DNA of 64,000 nucleotides from Hysterangium stoloniferum (lineage: Eukaryota; Basidiomycota; Agaricomycetes; Hysterangiales; Hysterangiaceae). The position numbers and the translations under genes were made by a program. Each line of letters begins with the position of its first letter. The stretch's first letter is position 1. Below the pieces are notes generated by a model. That model made no database searches and was not told the origin of the DNA. It saw nothing but the letters and a program-made list of their open reading frames with translations. Of the stretch, positions 36,042 through 48,353 are shown one piece after another. The stretch is taken from the NCBI GenBank assembly GCA_015178975.1, contig WHVD01000032.1, positions 620,001-684,000 of the forward strand, written 5' to 3'.

Positions 36042-39000
36042 AGGAGAGGTTTAGGCCCGTACTGTGCCTTGCTTTCACTTGTCGTCACTATCCCAACTTA
36101 TCTGGCACGCCCAAGGTCCCCCCCCCGCTCCCCCCAGTAATATGCGCGGTCTCGGTGACTCTGCACGTTTATCATTGGGATTTTCGCTCGCCGTCACTCA
36201 TGTATTAACACATTCTCCGACGCGTTGCGTCTTGTATCACTCAGTACCCTGAAGATTCACCTTCGACTTTGCTTTCGTGCTTGCTCCTTGTTTTCTTGTC
36301 CTCGCTCTGAATATTGCTTTCACGCCGGATTTGCGGCAAACACCCCCACGCCCTGTTTGCTCTATCTCTCTCTCTGTACCAGTACGAATATCGCTTTCAT
36401 CTAATCGCAAGCCTGCTCTCTCTACCTAGTGTATTTCTCGGGCTCTTTCGTGTCGGTATGCGTGTGTTGGGCTTTGCGTTGCTATTTTTCCAGAAACATT
36501 TTTTTTTCCCGCGTTATGTTGCAGTAGAGTTAGATAGTATATAAAAAGTAAATAGATTATGGTGCGATATTTCTACATACGTTGTGGGGGGGGGGAGGGG
36601 CGAAATTTATTTGGAAATAACCCTCGATTAATCGAGTGCATGGAGCGTGTTTGCACATGTATACGCAGAAGATCTAGACGAATGGAATCTGCTCTCAGAT
36701 CGAGATCGATCTGCCTTGTTTGCTTCGATGAAAAAAAATGTGGAGGTGGCATGTTTTGCATATCATATATACCAATGCTTCTTGATCTACGCGTGTTATG
36801 GCTATCATATGGGAGAGTGACACATGAATTGCATTCTAGCCCTGAGGAAATAATAGCACCAGCACTGGGTATCTTTCCTGCAGCCTATATATGGCGTGCC
36901 TACGAGCCGCATACACCCTGCGCGAGATATCTCGAACGACGCGCGGGATGAAATGGCGGTCTCTCGTTTCATCCACGTCCGTCTCTGGTGTTTATCCGCG
37001 CGCGCGCGCGCGCGCAAGGCGTCCAAGCCCACTGGGATTGCGTGCACGGCGTGATCGCGTCAGCTGATTCGCCCCCGCGCTCCTGAACTCTAAGCCTAAT
37101 AATTAAATGCGGCCCGACAGCTCGTTTCAGCTGTAACGTCTGCATACATATGCACTTATCAGCGCGCGGGATAAGTCGGTCGTGCACATTCGATGGCTGT
37201 GCCTCGTGGCTGTGTCTTTTATGGAAAGGGCCCCACGGGCGGGGGCATTCCGCCGGTGGGGGAGGTGTGGACGTGCGAGGGGGTCGCGGTCGTGCGGGGG
37301 CTTGGGGCGTTGGTGGATAGCGCAGTGGGCATTTTTTTGTGTCGAGCAGAGTGAGGTGGAAGGGCTTAGGCCTTATTCAGTCGCGAGCTCGCTTGTGGGC
37401 CTGGTTGAAGGCTCCTATATATACTTGGTTACTAGCCACGCCTAATCCGTCCGGAATATTGTTTGTTTGTTTGTTTGTTTGTTTGTGTGTTTGTATGGGA
37501 ACGCTGACGCAAAAGACTGATCGCGAGCGAGGCTTCCCTGCAAGTGTCAAACTCAGAGTTCAGAGTCTGTTACAGACTATTGAATGCGGTTTGAATTCAG
37601 AGGATGAACGTTATGAGCTCATAACCCAATTGGAGTTCCTCGCCTAGATCTGATAACTCCTCGAGGGCACAAGGGGCGGGTAACATTAACGAGTACACGT
37701 GCGGGCTTCCCCATCAAATTTCAATCGTTCAAGCGAGAAACTGTTGATAAACATCGTCTACACTTTTGTTATGAGCTGTCACATTTAGTGTGTGCACTGT
37801 CTGTCTGTGCCATGTCGGTGTGTTCCTCAAGACAATAACTGATCCATCGGCTTATTGTCGCTTACGAAATCTTATTGATGGTTTTGGGTTTGAACGCCGG
37901 TGGAGCCAAGCATAGGTCAGAAGAAACACCCAGCGAGACGAGCTGAGCTAAGATGTGTTCTTTTATCCCATACCACCTCTCCATTTTTGATCAGAAGCTA
38001 AGCCAGAGTCCATATCGAGTCCTTGCGATCTTATTCATCAGGGTGGCGGCGACAATCTGTGCGAGAAACAAGGAGCGCTGGCCGCCTTAAGCGCACGGCA
38101 CCGAAGATTTGCATTGCCGCAACGAGAATTCACAGCGAGTACTACTGGCCGAAAAAAAAACAGACGAGACCTGCAGAGCCACCACAACGACTGACAAAGT
38201 GATTTCCACCCACACCATGCTGCACCTTGTCATCATACTGCAGTTCCAAAATACGGCGTGTGCTGCGGATCCCCGATCGCCCTCACCCGCCCGCCGGACT
38301 CTCAGAAAAATTCCCTCTATTTCGTGTATCTCTATGGCGGAAGCCTCGCCCGATATCCGATGCCCCGATCCATCCATTGTACCCATGTTAAACCCCCCTA
38401 AGCGATGCATTCCCCCCTTGACGTAACACGACCTGAAACTTCTGTCAAACAGCGAGTGAGCATTAGCCTGTATTCACACAGGCCGTCTGTGGGACGCCGG
38501 CGCACGCGTGTGCTGGCAGAAGATGGGGCTTGGGCCCCCCCGGCACTACAGGGCCTTAAGTCGAATGGCGTCGCCAAACCATTATATCAATGGCCAAGAA
38601 CTTTGCCCCTTCGCGCTGCGATTCCGCATCGATCCTTATGGGTGATACCCGACCCGTCCTCCTCACTCCCTGTCTCTTGACTACGATGCTCGTCCAGCCG
38701 ACATGATGCTCATCTTCATGTGTTGTTTGCTTGATGGCACCAGGCAGGAGCCCTCGTCTGTCGCGGGACCGTCTCGCGGCGCCCTTCCCGATCCAATTCC
38801 GAGTCTATTGCATCCACGCGTGGGATCATTCATCCCGCGTCGTGCATATTCAACGATCCTTCCAAAGTACGGTGCCAGTCTTGTATTGCTCACGTCAAGT
38901 GCAATAGCCCATTATATGTATTATGTTTAAGCCTTGATTTAATGGTTGACGCTACTCGTAGTGCTGGAAGGCTGTGCCCTTCACGCTGATAACTTGCATA

Positions 39001-39321
39001 ACATCATGAGAATGCACAATATCTCAAGCTGAAAAGAGAAATGCAAATCAACGTTTACAGTCCTATGCAGATAATTATGCCCGCCACCATGCAAAGCCTA
39101 TAAACTATACATATTCTTTCCTCCTGTATGTGAGATGGGCCCCCCGTGTGAGGAGATATAGTCTGCATATTTTTTTCCGAAAGCTGCCCATATTAGACCT
39201 GACTCGTCCGTCGTCACGCTTGCATGTAGTGACTGCGACAGCTCCGCTCCACCTCCTTATCAGCCTCGTATTGAAGCACCTACTTATCAGCCTCGTATTG
39301 AAGCAGCAGCCACACCTACAA
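36042..39321. other. Intergenic 3.3 kb with simple repeats, no gene recognised
   Basis: The region contains a run of G near 36583-36600, an alternating CG tract at 36997-37015 and a TTTG microsatellite at about 37459-37493. Open frames near 38109-38426 and 38405-38680 have no recognisable domain. A short direct duplication (TTATCAGCCTCGTATTGAAGCA, words near 39258 and 39284) lies just before the phosphoesterase start. Confidence 0.45.
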
Positions 39322-40852
39322 ATGGACCCAGAAACCATAAGATTGCCCGACGTTGCGATCCACCTGTCTTACGACGCCGATGCGCCCCCGCCCCACCCCG
39401 GGTCTGAATGGACGCGGTGCGTGCTGCTGCTTACTTGCCGCTCAGGACACCCGACGGCTCATCCCCGCGCCCATGCATCCCATGCTACGTATCAAGGTTT
39501 GTCTGCCTGAGCGACACCCACGGCCGGAGCTTCGCGGTCCCCCCGGGCGACGTCCTCCTCCACACCGGCGACCTCACCGCCTCGGGCAGGGTCAGCCAGA
39601 TCAAGAAGACCATGGACTGGATAGCCGGGCTGGCGCACCCCGTCAAGATCCTCATTGCCGGGAACCACGATGTGAGTGCCCCGCGTGTCGTGTCTCTGGC
39701 TGCTTGCGCGCGCACGCACACACACACTCACCGTGCTCCGTTCGTCTAGCTGACCCTAGACACGGCGTGGTACGAGAAAAACTGGGAAAATTTCCACTGG
39801 GCGCAGAAAGAGGTATGCTGGCTGCACCGTACGTAGCGCCGGTGTGTGTGTCCGAGTCAGTCCTTGTGTTGCAGGATGTCGCCGCTGCGAGGGAGCTGGT
39901 GGTCGGCGCCGACGCCCGGCGCGGGCGCGTCGCCTACCTGGACAACTCGAGCATCGAGATACGCGCGAAGGAGAACGGGAGGGTCTGGAAAGTATACGGC
40001 ATTCCCGTGCGTCTGTCTGGCTGCGGTGTCGCGGCCGCGGGCGTGCTGTTCTGCTGACGCGACATTTACACAGGAAACGCCCGAGTATTGTGGTACGTCC
40101 ATGTTTCCCGCCTCGCTGCGAGCGACCGACGCACCCTCACCATGCCAGGCTGGGCATTCGCGTACAAGCGCGGCGAGCCCGCAGGCAAGTGCCGCACGCA
40201 TGCCTCACCGCGCGTGCTGATGCTGATGCGTCTGCAGACATATTCCGCGCCGTCCCGGCGGACACGGACATTCTGTGAATCGCGCCGTGCCTGTGCTCTC
40301 TCTCCGCCCGCACTGACCTGTGTCGCCAGGCTCACGCACGGGCCGCCGCACGGCGTGCTCGACGCGACCATCGGCGGCGCCCACGTCGGGTGCGCGGACC
40401 TGGCGGGGCGGCTGCACGCCGTGCGCCCGCGCCTGCACGTCTTTGGGCACATACACGAAGGTGTGGCGCTCTTCCTTTCCCCCCCCCCCCCCCGGGTTGC
40501 ACGTTCAGACCTGACCTTATTACTTATTATTACTTATTATTACTTATGACGTGTCGCACCGCAAGCCCGCGGCGTCGAGGTGCGGGACTGGCCGCATGGC
40601 GGTGATACGGTGGGATCGCAGCGAACACTGCACGTCAACGCCGCGACCTCGCCGCTGGGTCCCAAGGCGGGCGCATTGCGGAAGCGAGGGGTGAGTGCGC
40701 AGTCCTCTCCGTCCCTCGAGACCGTGGTCAGCTCATTGCTCATTGTCACTTGCGACGCTGTTCAGCTGTCCGTTGGCGCAGGCGGTCCAGGGTGGCAGCC
40801 CATCATTGTAGACGTATTTGACCCCGCTGTGGAGAAGGGCGACAGTAAATAG
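39322..40852 (+). CDS. Calcineurin-like metallophosphoesterase (MPPED/239FB-like)
   Basis: This is a soluble two-metal phosphohydrolase; the natural substrate of the family is poorly known. ATG 39322 starts MDPETIRLPDVAIHLSYD. Spliced exons give all five metal-binding blocks in order: RFVCLSDTHGRS (DxH), GDVLLHTGDLT (GDxx), KILIAGNHD (GNHD), LTHGPPHGVLD, and HVFGHIHE (GHxH). Between them lie TLDTAWYEKNWENFHWAQKE, VYGIPETPEYCG, WAFAYKRGEPA and DIFRAVPADTDIL. The intron between EPA and DIFRA starts with GC rather than GT (CCCGCAG|GCAAGTG). The C-terminus is ...GWQPIIVDVFDP...KGDSK. Eight or more short introns are present. The coding sequence is visibly richer in G and C than the neighbouring Fun30 and transporter genes. 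No missing metal ligand was seen. Confidence 0.9.
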
Positions 40853-43230
40853 TGTTGTTATGCGTTGTCACCCTTTGCGATGTTTTTTTTTTTTTTTGTT
40901 AGACAGGCTTTCTCAGAAATGAAATGTGGCCCGAGTCAGTGCGACATTTACTTGTTACCACCCACACTGTGCGTCTCAAAGCTGAGTAGGACTTGTTAGG
41001 TCTATCGAGAGCGTTATACAAGTTTACAGTATGCATATCGTTTGATTGGGAAGGAGGCCGACCAAACCTACAGTATGCCATCGATATCGTTTGATTGGGA
41101 ACGGTCGGCCTGTCTGACGGGTCAGCGCACTACATATTATATTCCATTTTTTCAAGGTATTAGAGTACGTCCGGGATGCCAACAAGTCTAAACACCCATA
41201 ATCTTATCGAGTACATGACACGCGATGGACCAGCACAAAGCCTCATGCACATCCAGGCAGTCTTTATATTGTTCGGAAGTGAACGCCATCGTCCAGTCCC
41301 TCGCAGGACATAAACTACACGAAATCAGTGTCTGCAACATGATATCGACCACAAAGTATTCCCGTCCGATGCCACAGCGATAATATCGACCATAAGGTAT
41401 TCCCGTCCGATGCCACAACCATAATATCGACCATACAGTATTCCCGTCCGATGCCACAGCGATAATATCGATCAAAAGGTATTCCCGTCCGATGCCACAA
41501 CCATAATATCGACCATAAGGTATTCCCGTCCGATGCCACAACCATAATATCGACCATAAAGTATTCCCACAGCGATAATATCGACCATAAGGTATTCCCG
41601 TCCGATGCCACAACCATAATATCGACCATAAGGTATTCCCGTCCAATGTTACAGCTATAGTATCGATTATAAGGTATTCTCGTCTAATGCAACAGCGATA
41701 ATATCGACCACAAGGTATTCCCGTCCGATGCCACAGCGATAATACCGACCATAAGGTATTCCCGTCCAATGCCACAGCCATATCTGTGGACATCAATGTA
41801 CATATGAACTATGGCCGCAGCCTTTGTTGCGACCATCAGGTCCAGAGGCATCCGCTGCACTCCACGGAAGTGCAAAGTGACGCTGATTCCTGATGCGACA
41901 CCGTCCGGCAAGGCTCAGGAGGGGAAGCACTGCACATGACACGTCAGAATTGCGGGTTTTGGTCCTGGAAAGTTGGCTTTACGTCCCAGCCGCGTTATTT
42001 CTACGGACACGAAGGACACAGAACCACTTGATAACTATCTTGACCATAGGTCAGGAAGCGGCTGGAAAGAAGCGTCCTAGCCAAAGTCAGGGGGGCGACA
42101 CAGTTCGCTTTCGGTTGTCGGAGAAGATTCTCGTACATAGAGCGCCGGACAAATTTGTACCTTTGAATTGTGAAAAGCCCCATGGAAGGAGAGGAAGAGG
42201 AGGCAGAACTTCGTTCCAAGATCTGTAGGCTCGACGTGGCAGATACCGAGGGTGGGATGCTATTGGAACAGGATCGTTAAGCGTTTGCTTGACATATTAT
42301 CGGACGAAGAATTCGTTTCATCATCCTGCGCGGTGCGCCGCAATCAGCGAAGGTATTCGGGACCTATTCACAACGTGCTTTTATCTTTCGAGAAATATGA
42401 ATGGTACGAACTCAGAAGAGGGTATGTGCGAAGATTGTTAAATTTTCTTGAGCCTTCCACCTGGAAGTTCCGACCTGTCTGTTAATCAGTAAATACCGGC
42501 TTTAAAATACAGTAGGTCCGAGATACTGCCAATTACTCCCAAGGGGCCTCCGAGAGTGAGTTGTAGTTGTGTCCTTGGTATGAAACTGAAAGTCCACAAT
42601 TGTGACACTATTGATCTTGGTATATTCTGGTTCTTGGGATCACCCTACATGGGACAGGACTCGAAAACCTATCGTGGTACAACACCAGAACGTCGTGAAG
42701 GCACAGGACAAATCAGCTGGTGGACTTTGGATGGGAGCTGGGGCTTGATTATGTCGGAGAGATGTCCTTACATCCTGTCTAACAGGGATCATATTATTTA
42801 GGTACCAAGCTCTTTTTTTCGTCTGCTCCAGTGAAGATGTTATTCGAGCTCGTGTAGCATGTGTAGACCACAATTTTAACTACTCTTAAGATGTTCTTGA
42901 AGACCAACGCTGTCCGGACATTGGGTGAGATTTTGGTAGTATACCGTTGAGGAAACCCTTTGAGTTCTCCTTTGCTCAACGCATTTACAGGAGCGTGACG
43001 AAGTGTACTTGGTATTGTAAGCAAGTACTTGGACAGTGGCGCTCAGGTGTCTGCGTACCAGGAGTCTGCGTACCAGGAGTTGGGAGGCGTCAGTGGGAGT
43101 CTTTTGTGGGTCTTTGCATTAGTCAGCACATTAGATACAAACTCCGCGACGACCTTTCCGCGACGCGCCCGTTCACTCTGACCTTGTCGCGCGAAGTTTG
43201 CTTTTCCGGTTCTTGCTTTGAGCTTGCGGT
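40853..43230. other. Intergenic 2.4 kb holding a minisatellite
   Basis: This spacer lies between the phosphoesterase and the Fun30-type gene. It contains a poly-T run near 40885, a spaced direct repeat (ACAGTATGC...ATATCGTTTGATTGGGA at about 41026 and 41070), the 41-bp array described separately, and a 15-bp tandem pair GTCTGCGTACCAGGA at 43049-43078. No gene was recognised from 41800 to 43230, which should include the promoter of the downstream gene. Confidence 0.45.
41340..41785. repeat. 41-bp minisatellite, about 11 copies
   Basis: Units begin AGGTATTCCCGTCCGATGCC and end near ATATCGACCATA. Starts at 41481, 41522 and 41563 are 41 bp apart, the next is 31 bp on because of an 11-base gap, and spacing then returns to 41. 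Two alternating variants occur (CACAACCATAA and CACAGCGATAA). An open minus-strand frame of 202 codons crosses the array but shifts through all three phases of the unit, so it is not a gene. Confidence 0.9.
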
Positions 43231-46200
43231 ATGATGTCTTCAGAGGCCAACGTGCGGGCTTCCAGGGTGATTATATTTCTGTTCTCACTAATATTTTATT
43301 CTTTCAGAAGCATTAACTACCCATGTTCATCACCTAGAATGCTGCCCTCGCCTCTCTGAAGTTTAAGAAGAATGCCAAACTGGCTCGTGCTAATGCTGCT
43401 GCAGGCTCAGAAGCTTCCATAACATCTACTCAATCCTTATCTCAGTATCAAGTACCTGCTCAATCTCGAGATGCTACGTTGAGACCGTCCCAATTCACCT
43501 CTAACAGTGCCAAAGCATCGGTGGATGCTACGCTCGCGTCAAATTCTCATTATGTCGCCCCTGACTTGAAGTACAAACCACATCAATCGCGATTTTTCGT
43601 CTCCAATCCACCGCCAGAGCATCACCTCCCGTCGTTACCACGAATACGTCGTGAGGCTGACCCGTTATCGGTGCCAAGTGGTTTCATCCAGTCAAATACA
43701 GCTTCGACAAGCTCAGGGAGCCACTTACAGCGTCCCCCCATGATTTCCAGGCCCTTTAGCGGAGACGATGATGAGGAAGGACCTCCCCGCAAGCGAATTA
43801 ATCACGGAGCTTCACCAATGAACCCTATCACCATCGAAAGTTCACCAGAGATGAAGATGTCTTCCAAGTCATTGGGGCATTTTGCTGCCCGCCCTGACTC
43901 TCCTGATTCGGATATGCCGGATGCTGTTGATCTCTTAGCCAATTCGCCGCCAAATGCTCGTATTGTTCGTGGTCCTCGTCCAGATTCTGATCCAGCGACG
44001 GGAACACTAGACTCGGTAGAGCTTACTACACTTATCCTGACAAATCCACACCATTCTCGAGCCCGTGTCATCTCTGCATTTAAGCTCTGCGAGGGTGACC
44101 CAAAGGCTGCGAATACTTTGATACAGGATTCGTCTTGGCATCATGATACGCCTACCACACCAATCCCCAGAACGCCTTCCAAGGCACTGACCTCAACCAT
44201 TAGTGGCAGCACCAGTAAGCGCGCCGCAGAGAAGGAAAAGGGCAAAAAGTCTATGATTTATGCTAAGAGGCAAGGGACGGCTGTTTCAACTTCACAGCTT
44301 CCCATACCTGCGAAGCAGCCTATTCAGCCTGTTTTTGAAAGTCCTATGGCGCCAAGGCCGGCAAAAAAGAAAATAGTCAAACGCATTGTCGACTCTAGTG
44401 GTTCCGAAGCCGAATACAGCGATGGCCGGGGCAGCGATGGTGACGATCGCGGATTTACACAGACTCGAGAAGATCAATATTATTATGACGAGGCATTGAA
44501 GTGGTTAAATGAATGTGAACCCAACGGGTTGGTTGAATTGGCAGGTCAGTTGCCACATGCACTTTTTGAGGCCCCTTCCCCTTATATGCGGTTATAGGGA
44601 TCACATTACAACAAGCGGAGACGCTTATTGCCCTCCGGCCTTTCGAAGACATCGATGATATCAATTCCAAGCTATCAAGGAGGAATAAGACGGGGTTAAG
44701 TAGGAATATCCTAGAGTACTGCAAGGATCTCTTTAAAGGCTATAAAAGTGTGGACGATGTTCTTGAAGGCTGTGAGCGTATTGGCGAACAGCTGCGAGAG
44801 GCGATAAGCAAGTGGAATATCAAGGCAGCACCTACAGCTTCGACTTCCAAGGCTGCGTCTCCCATCGATGACGAAGTCGGTGCATTAGCCTTAATTAATT
44901 CACAATCTGATCTTGCCACTGCTGCCAACATCGGCGATTATATTGCAACGCAACCATCACTTCTCGCCGATACCGTTCAGCTCAAAGATTATCAACTTTT
45001 GGGTGTTAATTGGATGCATATGTTATACCAACGAAAACTTAGCTGTATTTTAGCAGATGAAATGGGTAAGGTTTATTAAGATGTTACATTTGTCTAGGCT
45101 AATGGTCCTACGACAGGTCTCGGAAAGACGGTACAAGTGATTGCCTTTTTGGCTCTGCTAAAGGAACGTGGACCGATGGGACCCCATCTCATAGTTGTAC
45201 CGTAAGATGTGCCCTTTTCAAGTGACCCGAGCTTATCGCTCACAGATCTTCCACATTGGAAAATTGGATCCGCGAGTTCATGCGATTTGCTCCCTCCCTT
45301 GATGTACGGGCATATTATGGCTCACTGAAAGATCGGGTACAATTACGACAAGACCTACGTAGCGAAGAATGGGATGTTCTGGTCACAACCTATGCTCTTG
45401 CTCAAGGGGACGAAAGGGACCGGAAGTTCTTCCGTAAATATGAATGGCAGGTGTGTCACGTATTACTTTGTTTATAATATAATATGTATTTTTCCTCCCA
45501 GTGTTGTATATTTGATGAGGGTCATGTACTCAAGAACTTCGACTCACAGCGATATCATCAGCTCATGAAAATAGACTCGAAGTGGCGGTTACTCCTTACG
45601 GGAACGCCGTTACAAAATAATCTCCAAGAGCTTGTGGTAAGCTTCAGTTACCACTAGTGTGTTCTCTCCACTGATAAAACCACCAGTCCTTGATGAATTT
45701 TATTTTACCTCGTTACTTCGCTGGTGTAATTGATAATCTTCGAGCCATTTTTAAAGTGAAAGCAGACAGACAGATCAGTCTGCTTGCCCGCGATCGTGTA
45801 TCACGTGCAAAACGAATGATGACCCCATTTGTCTTGCGGCGGCGGAAGGACATGGTGAGTCCCCTTCACGATAAGTCGTCGGCACACACAACGATGTTAA
45901 GCTCCGGTGATAGGTGTTGGATTTGCCTGAGAAGTCCGAGCGGATAGAATGGTGCGAAATGACGGCGCTCCAGAAATCAATATATCGCGATGCTCTTCAA
46001 CGTTCACGGAAAGCTGTTCTAGAAGCAACTGTCGTTACCACATCTGGAGACGTAGTAGGAGATAATACAGGGAAGGGCAAGAAACGCCCTCGAGAGACGA
46101 AGAAGGCGAAGGATACGTCGACCAACGTGCTCATGGATCTTAGAAAGGCAGCCTCACATCCAATGCTTTTCCGTCGGCTCTTTGATGATTCAATGATCAA

Positions 46201-47159
46201 AGTGATGGCAAGACAATGCATGAAGGAGCCTGATTTCTGTGACAGCAACTATCATTTGATTGTTGAGGACATGGAAGTCATGACCGACGCGGAGCTCCAA
46301 GCATTTAGCCTTAAATTCAAGGTATGTGATTAATTTGTCTCTGGTGAGCATATGTCTCAATCAAATTTTAGTCAGTGAGAAAATTTGCCAAAGAGGCTAA
46401 TTGTTTTGAGGATGCGGGGAAGATCAAGAAGCTTCTTTCATTACTAGACGAATATGAGCGACAAGAGCGTAGAGTTCTGATATTCTCACAGGTGCGTAAC
46501 AATTTATGTTGCCCAGAGCATTGCTTGACAGTGATTTCTAGTTCACGCAAATTTTAGATATTTTGCAAGCTATTTTGAAACATCGAAAAACAAGGTTCCT
46601 TTTACTCACGGGGGCAACGCCTGTAGATATCCGGCAATCCCTCGTTGATGAGTTCAATGAAGACGAGACCATTCCTGTATTCCTGTTATCTACCAAAGCA
46701 GGAGGTATGGGGATCAACCTTACAGCCGCTAGTGTTGTAATACTCTTCGACCAAGATTTCAATCCTCACAACGACCGGCAAGCTGCAGATCGAGCCTACA
46801 GAATTGGCCAGAAGCGGAACGTGGATGTAATCAAGCTGATCACAAGGTCGACGATTGAGGTTTGCTCTGGTTTTCAGAATCATCAACAACTGCTAATAAT
46901 ATTCCAGGAGGATATGTTCCGCCTGGGTCAGACTAAACTCGCTTTGGACGAAGCAGTCGCTGGTGAAGATACTGCTGATGGAGAGGGCGAGGGGAAAGCC
47001 GAGAAGAAGATGAAGAGCTCACTTCTGAGTGTTCTTCGAGAACAATTCGAGAAAGAGGAACTCCGAGACGGATCCAGTCGTGAGGATGGAGCCATGACAC
47101 CAGATGGTCGGATGGCGGTCGAACTAGAGACCCCCGAAGATCTAGATATCACTAATTGA
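43231..47159 (+). CDS. FUN30: Fun30/SMARCAD1-type SNF2 chromatin remodeller
   Basis: This is an ATP-dependent nucleosome remodeller of the Fun30/SMARCAD1 group, which acts in heterochromatin silencing and DNA-end resection. Exon 1 (43231-43266, [12 protein letters not shown]) joins 43337. The N-terminus is disordered, then a CUE-like ubiquitin-binding helix pair appears ([20 protein letters not shown]). The ATPase lobe includes [22 protein letters not shown] joined to [14 protein letters not shown], the DEGH box in [12 protein letters not shown], and [16 protein letters not shown]. The helicase lobe includes RVLIFSQ joined to [29 protein letters not shown] and [17 protein letters not shown]. 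The protein exceeds 1,000 residues. The DEGH box and the insertion between lobes fit Fun30 rather than Snf2 or Ino80. All motifs look intact. The gene converges with Bet5, their stops being only about 115 bp apart. Confidence 0.93.
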
Positions 47160-47275
47160 ATAGAGACCAGTCTTGGGGATGGGAATACACAAAGCCTAGA
47201 CTCTTATATCTGAAGACTTCTTGTGTTCTAATACTAATTATACCAATCACACTGTAATTAGGATGGAAACAAAGA

Positions 47276-48036
47276 TTAATTGAAGAAGGGCAGTCCTCTC
47301 AGCAGTCTATCAGTACCACTGCGGAAGTGCTCGTTATCTATACCGTGCTCTCGAGAATCCATGTCTAACAGGGGATTCCGGACAACATATTCCAGAAACG
47401 GGCCCGTATATAGTTGCCGCAAGACAAAACGTAAGGAGTCTGCTTGAGGGTCTGTCAATATGACAAATTTGTAGCCGGATAGGGTCTCATAAAGGTGTAG
47501 TTTGTAAGTAGATGTCCGATAAGCCACGAAGTGCTCCTCCCTAAATCAAAGTATGTGACGGTAGGAGGCTTCAACTACCGAAATTCACTCACCTCCCGGA
47601 TAGTTTTTTAACCATATGTCTCAGAGATAAAATAACGCCATATACGAGCTTGGCTTCCTCGTCAAAAGGGAGCCCGCTTGTTGGTTGTGGAGGAGGGGGA
47701 GGTGCGACAGATGATATTGGCATAACTCCAGTTGTGGGGGATGAAATCGAAGTAGTTACATCTCCTAGGGCGACCACCACGCCCGATGACGAGCTCAGCG
47801 TGTTCCGTGGCGTTCCAAAAGCGGACTGGGATGCTGCAGTGTCTGAAGAATGAGGTGCAACCGCTCTGGAGACACCCGGGAGAATGTTGCCTTCTACAGC
47901 GGGTTTTAGGCGTTTCACGCGGTGCCAGTCTTGATAATATATACAATTGCAGTGTCTATTGTGGGTTAGCTATGTATATTCGTTCTGTGTTTTGAGTAGC
48001 TTGCCGGTCATAAATGTATAGACTGTATATTGTCAT
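47276..48036 (-). CDS. BET5: TRAPP complex subunit Bet5/TRAPPC1
   Basis: This is a core longin-fold subunit of the TRAPP complexes, the Ypt1/Rab1 exchange factor for ER-to-Golgi traffic. Exon 1 (48005-48036) encodes MTIYSLYIYDR. It joins exon 2 (47593-47955, starting HCNCIYYQDWHRVKRLKP) through a GC-AG intron at 47956-48004. Exon 3 (47276-47540) gives EEHFVAYRTSTYKLHLYET, GYKFVILTDP and FVRNPL-type residues (here EYVVRNPLLDM). The total is 219 residues. Human and yeast proteins are about 145 to 160 residues long. The extra length is a Ser/Thr/Pro/Val-rich insertion of roughly 65 residues before FDEEAKLVYGVILSLRHM, and such disordered insertions are seen in fungal longin proteins. The start lies 317 bp from that of Trm112 on the other strand. 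Confidence 0.93.
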
Positions 48037-48353
48037 GCTGGTATTCAGGCTGGCAGAGTACTGACTATGCAAATTACCCGGTCTATACATAAGAGATTGA
48101 AGTATGCACTCTATTAATGGAAGGGGACTCACAACGAATACTCCAAGAGCTGGATAATACCACGCAACGTGAGGTCTCTATAATCACTGATTTCTCTCAG
48201 TTACGTGTCACATGGATGTGACGAACGCGTTATTCCCTGGGCTTAGCTAGTACTTCTCAAAAGGATTGTGGTTATTTACGGTAAGTTCACGAAGTATTTC
48301 TTTCTATAAAAACGCCTTATTTTATTTCCGTTCATCTCATCCAGCCAAAACAA
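48037..48353. promoter_or_regulatory. Divergent promoter, BET5 and TRM112
   Basis: The 317-bp interval separates two outward-facing start codons, so both promoters must lie within it or overlap it. No repeated operator or strong TATA box was identified. Both genes are housekeeping genes, which fits a compact shared promoter. Confidence 0.6.

Noticed and set aside
41188-41796. 202-codon minus-strand frame near the 41-bp array
   Set aside because: The frame passes through all three phases of the repeat unit, so its peptide is not conserved between units.
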